20,950 nucleotides of DNA from JAJPJG01 sp034667645 (GTDB lineage Bacteria; Verrucomicrobiota; Verrucomicrobiia; Chthoniobacterales; Chthoniobacteraceae). Below are positions 15,688 to 20,950 of this stretch, piece by piece (the first letter of the stretch is position 1; every line of letters begins with the position of its first letter). The stretch is from positions 1-20,950 of the forward strand of contig JAXDQV010000297.1 of the NCBI GenBank assembly GCA_034667645.1, in the 5' to 3' direction. The translations under genes and the position numbers were made by a program. The notes beneath the pieces were generated by a model. The model was not told where the DNA came from, ran no database searches, and saw only the letters and a list, made by a program, of their open reading frames with translations.

Positions 15688-18600
15688 ACCGCAAAATTGC
15701 CCTCGCGATCTTCGCGATTTCCCTACTGGCCGCGGCCCTGCTGTTTGGAGCGGGCGATCGCTCCATTCAGATCGGGCTCGTCGCGGCGCTCGCGGTCGGT
15801 TTTATCGTGGTTCCTCCGGCGATTCCGGATATTCCCCGCTTGGCGAAAGTGGCGCTGATGCTTGTTTTTGCGGCACTCGCCGCGAAGGAATTTCTCCCCG
15901 CGACCTGGTTCGGGCAGAGCGCGTGGCGCGAAACATTGGTGCGGGATTTCGGCGTCGCATTGCCGCGGACGAATCATCCCGAACCGGCGCGTGCTCTGGA
16001 TTCGCTGCTGGCGGCTCTCCTGGCGGGCGCGTTCTTTTGCTGGGTGCGCACTCTCGCGGATGACGCGCGCGGGCGCCTCGGGCTGGCGTGGGCGCTCGCG
16101 ATGATCACGCTGATTTTCGCGCTCGTTTGCCTCCTTTTTCCGACTCGCTCCGACTCACTGATTTACGGCTGGCGCTACACGCCGGGATGGGCGGGCTACG
16201 GGCCTTTCCCAAACCGGAATCACGCCGCCGCACTTCTCGCGATGGGCGCGCTCATCACCTGCGGCGGCGTGGTGCGCGCGGCGCGGCGAAAAAATTACGC
16301 AGTCCTCATCGTGGGCGCGCTCGCGCTCGCGGGGATCTTTGTTGCGCTCCTTCAAAGCAAATCCCGCGGCGGCCTGATTGCGCTCGGCTGCGGGCTCTTG
16401 ATTTTCGTGGGGCTGGCCCTGGCCAAACTGCGCACGCGCGCCGCGTTCGGAAGCGCGCTCGCCGCATTGTGCGTGAGCTCCGCGCTCCTGCTGATGTTTG
16501 GGGGAAAGCTGCTCGCGCGTTTTGACGCGATGGGAGACGGACCGATCTCCAACGCGACGCGTCGCGGGATCTGGCATGACACGTGGGCCATGTGGAAGAC
16601 GGCGCCTGCATTTGGCTTCGGACTAGACAGCTTCGAGCAGACTTTCCCGTTTTTTCAGACCATCCGCCTGGATGACCAATATGTGCTCCATCCCGAAAGC
16701 AGTTGGCTGCTGTGGCTGGTGGAGCTGGGCGGCATTCCCACCGCCCTGCTGACGGGCGTGCTCTTGATTTTCATCGTCAAAAACACGCGCGGCCTTTTCA
16801 AAACGGAGCACGGGTTTTACCTGCGCGTTGGCGCGCTGGCCGGCGTCGGAGCGCTGCTCTGCCATTGCATTTACGACATCCCGGCGCTCCGCTGGGCCAT
16901 CGCCGCCTACGGTCTCGCGCTCCTCGCCATCGCCTGTCCGCCTCCGCCGGGGATTCGCCGCATTCAACTCGCGCGCAGCTCCGCTTTTCTGCCGCTGATC
17001 GTTGCCGCTTTCTGGCTCGTTCCGTTTTTTACCAATGCACCGGGGTGGTCGCCGACCACGCTCGATAGACTGCTCGACACGAGCGCCCGAACTCCGACTG
17101 AAGTCAACGCCGACCAGCTTCGCGATGAGCTGCGCTATTTCCCACTCAACGCCGATCTGCACGAGGCGCTCGGCCTGCGCTACCTGGCGAACGGACCTCG
17201 CGCCAGGGCATGGACGGAGTTTCGCATCGCCGACGAGCTGTCGCCCACTCCGTGGCAATTGCCAGCGACACAGGCCTGGATCGCCGACCAATACTCTTCC
17301 GGCATGTCCCTCCATTTTTGGAGCAAAGCGATCGAGCGCTCGGGTCATCGCGCGCCGGAGATTTTCCAGATGGCGGTCAGGCAGACGGTGCACTCCTCGC
17401 CGAAATTCTGGGCCGGCTACGCGCGCACACGCCCGCAGTTTCTGACCGTTTACGCGGATGCGATTCCGGATCGCGATGAAGCGCGCGCAGCCTACGACGA
17501 ATGGCTCACGGTGCGCAGAGGTGCCGCTGATCTCTCTCCTTACGAGATCAAGTATTTTTACATCTGCGCCTCGAAATGGGGCACGCGAGAGCAGTTGGAG
17601 AGGTGGATGAAGGATCATCCGGAATTTACTGCGCGTGACGCGAGGGACTGGGCGGCGCTGTTGCATCATTGGAAGGAGGATGCCGCTGCGTGGGAGGTGC
17701 TCGCAAAGATCGTCAAGGAACCCGACTATCCGAAATCCACCCGTGTCGCCCCGGCCACTCTGGAAAACACTTGGTATCGCAATCCTGCCGACACGCTGAA
17801 CGCGCAGTCGCTCGCTGCCGACCTGATGCGTCGTGGCGAGGTCGAGCGCAGCCAGAACATCATCTTCACCGTGGCCTCGGCGAAAAATCCTCCCGCCTGG
17901 TTTGTCCAGAAAGCCGCGTGGCTTTATGCGGCGGGGGGCGATTACACGAGCGCGGTGGGAACTGCGCTGCATGATCCGAAAGCGCCTCCGTCAAAGGCCG
18001 GCGGACCGAGAGCGAATGTGGCTGCCGCATTCGAGGCGCGGACTTTCCGGGACCGCGACGGGAAGACAATGCCGTATCGCTTGCTGAAGCCGGAAGTTTA
18101 CCGCCCCGAAAAAGCCTATCCACTGGTGCTGTTCCTTCACGGATCGAACGAGCGCGGAAACGACAACGAGGCGCAACTGAGGAACGCCGTGGATACTTTT
18201 GCGCAAAGTGAAAACCGCCTGAAGTTTCCCTGTTTTGTTGTCGCCCCGCAGTGTCCTGCGCAGAAGGAAAGCGAGCCTTGGGGATGGGCAGGTATCCGTT
18301 ACGATCAACATCCCTACCGCACCGGTTATCTTCCGGCTGAGCCCGAGCGCCTGGCGCTGGAGATCGTCGCCGCGGTGCAAAAGGAATTCAACGTGGACCC
18401 GAACCGAATCTACATCGCCGGAATTTCGATGGGCGGATTCGGCACCTGGGATTTGGTGACGCGGTATCCGGAGAAATTTGCGGCGGCGGTGCCGGTCTGC
18501 GGCGGCGGCGAACCCGAGAAAGCGCGTGCCTTTGCGAACCTGCCCCTTTGGGCTTTCCACGGAGAGGCCGATGAGATGGTTCCGGTCGTCCGCACCCGGG

Positions 18601-18740
18601 AAATGATCGATGCCATGCGCAGTGCGAACGGCCAGCCGCGCTACACCGAGTATCCCGGTGTCGGACACGATTCCTGGACGAGGGCGTTTGACGATCCGGA
18701 CTTGCTGCCCTGGCTCTTTGCCCAAAAACGACGTCCCTGA
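15675..18740 (+). CDS. Fusion: O-antigen ligase/polymerase membrane domain plus alpha/beta-hydrolase (esterase)
   Basis: A single frame of 1021 residues from ATG 15675. Residues 1-460 are a membrane domain with about twelve hydrophobic segments and O-antigen ligase/Wzy_C features: GPFPNRNHAAALLAMG (about 176-191), LLQSKSRGGLIALG, and HPESSWLLWLVELGG (about 337-351). Residues about 470-780 are soluble, helical and TPR-like (LNADLHEALGLRYLANG, AWTEFRIADELSP). Residues 785-1021 are a hydrolase of the poly(3-hydroxybutyrate) depolymerase/dienelactone hydrolase-like group: PYRLLKPEVYRP, LVLFLHGSNERG (oxyanion region), nucleophile GISMGG (Ser918), Asp966 in HGEADEMVP and His998 in GVGHDSW, so the triad looks complete. 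Ligases join or polymerise lipid-linked glycan in the periplasm; the hydrolase could cleave an ester on that glycan. The start overlaps the previous gene by 13 bases. An upstream start at 15621 is less likely. Confidence 0.9.
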   Translation: MAAINRKIALAIFAISLLAAALLFGAGDRSIQIGLVAALAVGFIVVPPAIPDIPRLAKVALMLVFAALAAKEFLPATWFGQSAWRETLVRDFGVALPRTNHPEPARALDSLLAALLAGAFFCWVRTLADDARGRLGLAWALAMITLIFALVCLLFPTRSDSLIYGWRYTPGWAGYGPFPNRNHAAALLAMGALITCGGVVRAARRKNYAVLIVGALALAGIFVALLQSKSRGGLIALGCGLLIFVGLALAKLRTRAAFGSALAALCVSSALLLMFGGKLLARFDAMGDGPISNATRRGIWHDTWAMWKTAPAFGFGLDSFEQTFPFFQTIRLDDQYVLHPESSWLLWLVELGGIPTALLTGVLLIFIVKNTRGLFKTEHGFYLRVGALAGVGALLCHCIYDIPALRWAIAAYGLALLAIACPPPPGIRRIQLARSSAFLPLIVAAFWLVPFFTNAPGWSPTTLDRLLDTSARTPTEVNADQLRDELRYFPLNADLHEALGLRYLANGPRARAWTEFRIADELSPTPWQLPATQAWIADQYSSGMSLHFWSKAIERSGHRAPEIFQMAVRQTVHSSPKFWAGYARTRPQFLTVYADAIPDRDEARAAYDEWLTVRRGAADLSPYEIKYFYICASKWGTREQLERWMKDHPEFTARDARDWAALLHHWKEDAAAWEVLAKIVKEPDYPKSTRVAPATLENTWYRNPADTLNAQSLAADLMRRGEVERSQNIIFTVASAKNPPAWFVQKAAWLYAAGGDYTSAVGTALHDPKAPPSKAGGPRANVAAAFEARTFRDRDGKTMPYRLLKPEVYRPEKAYPLVLFLHGSNERGNDNEAQLRNAVDTFAQSENRLKFPCFVVAPQCPAQKESEPWGWAGIRYDQHPYRTGYLPAEPERLALEIVAAVQKEFNVDPNRIYIAGISMGGFGTWDLVTRYPEKFAAAVPVCGGGEPEKARAFANLPLWAFHGEADEMVPVVRTREMIDAMRSANGQPRYTEYPGVGHDSWTRAFDDPDLLPWLFAQKRRP

Positions 18741-18754
18741 GGTCGCGCGCGACC
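18741..18754. repeat. Perfect 14-base palindrome GGTCGCGCGCGACC
   Basis: The palindrome begins directly after the TGA of the fusion gene and ends nine bases before the -35 box of the Fur-family gene. As RNA it could form a 5-bp stem with a CGCG loop, but no T-run follows, so it does not look like a rho-independent terminator. A protein-binding site is possible; it does not resemble a Fur box, which is A+T rich. Confidence 0.5.
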
Positions 18755-18763
18755 CTCCGCGGG

Positions 18764-18791
18764 TTGACTCTGCACCACGTCATTTTATAGT
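18764..18791 (+). promoter_or_regulatory. Sigma-70-type promoter of the Fur-family gene
   Basis: -35 TTGACT (18764-18769), 16-base spacer, -10 TATAGT (18786-18791). Both boxes differ from consensus by one base each. The -10 box ends eight bases before the ATG at 18800, so transcription would start at or within a base or two of the start codon, giving a leaderless or nearly leaderless mRNA. Confidence 0.65.
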
Positions 18792-18799
18792 CGCCGCGG

Positions 18800-19267
18800 A
18801 TGGACGCCGCGCTTCGCCGGAAAATTTACGAGTTCATCGAGGCGAAGGGATTGCGCAAAACGGCGCCGCGCGAGGCGATCATCACGGCAGCTTTCAGCAC
18901 CACTTCGCACTACACCGCGGACGAGTTGCTGGGCATGGCCAAAAAAATTGAGCCGTCCGTTTCGCGCGCCACGGTTTATCGCACGCTGCCGCTGCTCGTG
19001 GAATGCGGCGTTCTCCGCGAAATGGATTTCGGCAAGGAGCACAAATTCTACGATCCCAATTTCGTCGAGCATCCGACGCACAATCATTTGATCTGCGTGG
19101 ACTGCGACAAGATCGTCGAGTTTGAAGACCGGAACATGGAGACGCTTGAGAACTGCATCACGAAGCGGCTCGGCTTTTCGCCCGCGTCGAAAATGATCCG
19201 CATCGAGGCGACGTGCGATGAACTGAAATCGCGCGGCGCCTGCAAGAACCGTGGAAAGTGCGACTAG
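18800..19267 (+). CDS. Fur-family metal-responsive transcriptional regulator
   Basis: A 155-residue protein, normal for Fur/PerR/Zur. The N-terminal winged helix is KGLRKTAPREAIITAAF, HYTADELLGMAK and SRATVYRTLPLLVECGVLRE, the last being the recognition helix. The C-terminal dimer domain has HPTHNHLICVDCDKIVEFED, with metal-binding histidines and the CxxC structural-zinc pair, and ends with a second Cys pair in GACKNRGKC (C-x5-C, slightly wider than the C-x4-C of E. coli Fur). Members repress iron, zinc or peroxide genes by binding A+T-rich operators when metallated; which metal is sensed here cannot be told. It has its own promoter and lies between the sugar locus and argH, so a link to either is not implied. 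Confidence 0.94.
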   Translation: MDAALRRKIYEFIEAKGLRKTAPREAIITAAFSTTSHYTADELLGMAKKIEPSVSRATVYRTLPLLVECGVLREMDFGKEHKFYDPNFVEHPTHNHLICVDCDKIVEFEDRNMETLENCITKRLGFSPASKMIRIEATCDELKSRGACKNRGKCD

Positions 19268-19348
19268 CGGCGTCGCTCTGCGCGCGGCCACGGCTTTTCA
19301 CGATTGCGGTTTGCAAAATCCGCACCCGCCGCCGATAACAAACCGGCC

Positions 19349-20716
19349 ATGTGGAAAGGCCGATTCAAGACCGAAACTGCCGCGCTGTTGAAGGATTTCA
19401 GCGAGTCGGTTTCGTTCGACTGGCGCCTCTTTCCACACGACATCGCGGGTTCCATTGCGCATTCGAAAGCACTGCTCGCCGCCGGCCTTCTCACGGCCGA
19501 AGAGCAGGCGCAGATCGAGCGCGGTTTGCAGGAAATCGGCGAGGAAATCGGCCGCGGCGAGTTCCGGTTCGAGCGCGATCTCGAGGATATCCACATGAAC
19601 ATCGAGGCCGCGCTCACGCGGCGCATTGGCGCCGCCGGCGCGAAGCTGCACACCGCGCGCAGCCGCAACGATCAGGTGGCACTCGATCTGCGCCTCTGCC
19701 TCCGCACCGAGACCGACGCGATCATCCACTGTGTTAAACAAACGCAAGTGAGCTTGATCGCGCTCGCGGAGAAAAACGTCGAGGTCATCATTCCCGGCTA
19801 CACGCATTTACAGCGCGCGCAGCCGGTGCTTTTTGCCCACCATCTGCTCGCGTATGTCGAGATGCTCGCGCGCGACACCGAACGCCTCGCCGATGGCCGC
19901 AAGCGCATCAACGTCATGCCGCTCGGCTCCGGCGCGATCGCCGGCTCCACCATCGCCCTCGATCGTGAGTTGATCGCGCGCCTGCTCGATTTCCCAGCCA
20001 TCACGCAGAACAGCATGGACGCGGTGAGCGACCGCGACTTCGCCTGTGAGCTGCTCGCGACGATCGCGCTCATCGGAGTGCATCTTTCGCGACTCAGTGA
20101 AGACTTGATCCTGTGGGCCTCGAGTGAGTTCAAGTTCATCACGATCAGCGATGCCTTCACGACGGGCTCCAGTCTGATGCCGCAGAAAAAAAATCCGGAC
20201 GTGGCCGAGCTGACGCGTGGAAAAACCGGACGCCTGATCGGCAATCTTGTCTCGCTCCTGGTCACGATGAAAGGCCTGCCGATGACCTACAACCGCGACT
20301 TGCAGGAGGACAAAGAGCCAGTCTTTGACTCCGTGGATACGATCAAGGCCGCGCTTGCAGTTTACGCAGCGATGCTGCCGGAAATCGAAGTTCACCGGGA
20401 ACGCGCGACGGAAGCGGTGAGCGATCCGCTGCTGCTCGCGACCGATCTCGCCGATTACCTCGTGAACCGTGGCGTGCCATTCCGCCAGGCCCACGAGGTC
20501 ATCGGTAGATGCGTCGCGCTGTGCGGAGAGCGCGGAAATTCTTTCATGGAAATGACGCTGTCAGATTTCCAAAAACTTTCGCCCGCATTTTCAGAAGACG
20601 TTTTCGCTGTGTTAAACGTCCGCAAGTCCATTGACGCACGCACGGCGACCGGCGCGCCATCCACGAAAAACGTTGCGGCACAGTTGCAACGCTGGAAAAC
20701 ACAGCTCGCATCGTAA
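19349..20716 (+). CDS. argH: Argininosuccinate lyase
   Basis: A 455-residue protein, matching the usual length of about 457. It splits argininosuccinate to arginine and fumarate, the last step of arginine synthesis, in the cytoplasm. Features: the N-terminal MWKGRFKTETAALLKDFSES, DIHMNIEAALTRRIG with KLHTARSRNDQVALD, PGYTHLQRAQPVLFAHHLLA (catalytic His region), and the fumarase/aspartase superfamily signature GSSLMPQKKNPDVAE. ATG 19349 is chosen because MWKGRF is the family's normal start; a TTG at 19304 would add 15 residues without family similarity. An 81-base gap separates it from the Fur gene. Within that gap, TGCGG and CCGCA (about 19305-19324) form a near-palindrome of unknown role. 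Confidence 0.98.
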   Translation: MWKGRFKTETAALLKDFSESVSFDWRLFPHDIAGSIAHSKALLAAGLLTAEEQAQIERGLQEIGEEIGRGEFRFERDLEDIHMNIEAALTRRIGAAGAKLHTARSRNDQVALDLRLCLRTETDAIIHCVKQTQVSLIALAEKNVEVIIPGYTHLQRAQPVLFAHHLLAYVEMLARDTERLADGRKRINVMPLGSGAIAGSTIALDRELIARLLDFPAITQNSMDAVSDRDFACELLATIALIGVHLSRLSEDLILWASSEFKFITISDAFTTGSSLMPQKKNPDVAELTRGKTGRLIGNLVSLLVTMKGLPMTYNRDLQEDKEPVFDSVDTIKAALAVYAAMLPEIEVHRERATEAVSDPLLLATDLADYLVNRGVPFRQAHEVIGRCVALCGERGNSFMEMTLSDFQKLSPAFSEDVFAVLNVRKSIDARTATGAPSTKNVAAQLQRWKTQLAS

Positions 20717-20736
20717 TTCGGCGACGTGAAGTTCTT

Positions 20737-20765
20737 CGCTCTTCAGCACGACTTCTTTCGGAAAT
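20737..20765 (+). repeat. Intergenic motif, copy 2 of 2
   Basis: CGCTCTT, CAGCACGACTTCT (20744-20756) and TTCGGAAAT (20757-20765), with no spacer between the two blocks, matching copy 1 at 14276-14310. The end runs into the ATG of the NUDIX-like gene (20764). Confidence 0.6.
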
Positions 20766-20950
20766 GAACTTCCACAATTTCATCCGAGACACTGCCGACT
20801 GGCAGACCGTTCGCAGCGACCTGAAATGGGCGAATCCTTTCCTCGAAGTTTATGAAACCGAAACACGAACTCCGTCGCGACCCGATGGACGGCCGTGGAC
20901 AGTGGTTCATCGGAAGGGCGCGGCCGTCGTTGCCCCGCTTACCCGCGAGG
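20764..20950 (+). CDS. Probable NUDIX hydrolase (ADP-ribose pyrophosphatase-like), 3' truncated
   Basis: A frame open from ATG 20764 to the window end, 62 codons. It reads LKWANPFLEVYETETRTP and RPWTVVHRKGAAVVAPLTRE. This pattern (N-terminal strand with an NPxxEV-type motif, then WTVVHRKGAAVVAPL) resembles the start of ADP-ribose pyrophosphatase-type NUDIX enzymes, whose NUDIX box GX5EX7REUXEEXGU would come further downstream and is outside the window. The assignment is therefore by N-terminal resemblance only. It lies 47 bases after argH and could be co-transcribed with it. Confidence 0.6.
   Translation, partial: MNFHNFIRDTADWQTVRSDLKWANPFLEVYETETRTPSRPDGRPWTVVHRKGAAVVAPLTRE

Noticed and set aside
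16623..17972. Long minus-strand open frame (449 codons) opposite the ligase-esterase gene
   Set aside because: Arg-rich sequence without recognisable motifs, fully antisense to a gene with clear domain structure.
19293..19321. Possible third copy of the intergenic motif upstream of argH
   Set aside because: Only GCTTTTCAC matches; the CAGCACGACTTCT and TTCGGAAAT blocks are absent, so similarity is too weak.
1..20950. tRNA, rRNA, CRISPR arrays, insertion sequences
   Set aside because: No transposase, terminal inverted repeats, regularly spaced repeats or tRNA-like cloverleaf sequences were recognised by eye.

Overview
The window is a large exopolysaccharide/capsule biosynthesis locus followed by two or three unrelated housekeeping genes. 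Base composition is moderately to strongly G+C rich, with an apparent dip around 7.0-10.7 kb. Many starts lack a clear Shine-Dalgarno sequence, and several genes are joined by ATGA or TAATG overlaps. Protein character and gene order (WcaF-type acetyltransferase, WecA-like initiator, O-antigen ligase-like protein, Fur, ArgH) suggest a member of the Verrucomicrobiota, possibly a Chthoniobacterales relative. That placement is inference from protein character, not from a marker gene.

Layout: (1) 2-1564 (+) is the 3' part of a Wzc/CpsD-type polysaccharide co-polymerase with a fused tyrosine autokinase, cut by the window edge. (2) 12453 down to 1621 (-) is a ten-gene, tightly packed, probably co-transcribed block. 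In transcription order it holds: a degenerate Sfp-type phosphopantetheinyl transferase (PPTase) paralogue; a polysaccharide deacetylase broken by a frameshift; an intact PPTase; an ABC-2 permease (Wzm); its ATPase with a C-terminal glycan-binding domain (Wzt); a GT2 glycosyltransferase; a GT4 glycosyltransferase; a Wzy-like polymerase; and two more GT4 glycosyltransferases. (3) From about 12.55 kb the strand switches. The (+) genes are a WcaF-type acetyltransferase, a GT4 glycosyltransferase, a WecA/MraY-type sugar-phosphate transferase with a long C-terminal extension, and a 1021-residue protein that joins an O-antigen ligase/polymerase membrane domain to a secreted-type alpha/beta-hydrolase. 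(4) 18800-20950 (+) holds a Fur-family regulator with a well-formed promoter placed so that its mRNA would be almost leaderless, argininosuccinate lyase (argH), and the start of a probable NUDIX hydrolase.

How the parts fit: the WecA-like enzyme would load the first sugar phosphate on undecaprenyl phosphate. The GT2 and GT4 enzymes would build the repeat unit, and acetyltransferase and deacetylase would decorate it. Wzy-like and ligase-like proteins would polymerise or transfer it, Wzm/Wzt would move glycan across the inner membrane, and the Wzc-like kinase would control chain length and export. The unusual parts are the PPTase pair in a sugar locus with no carrier protein in view, the polymerase-esterase fusion, a Walker-B Asp-to-Asn change in the kinase, and a 22-base motif shared by two intergenic regions 6.4 kb apart.
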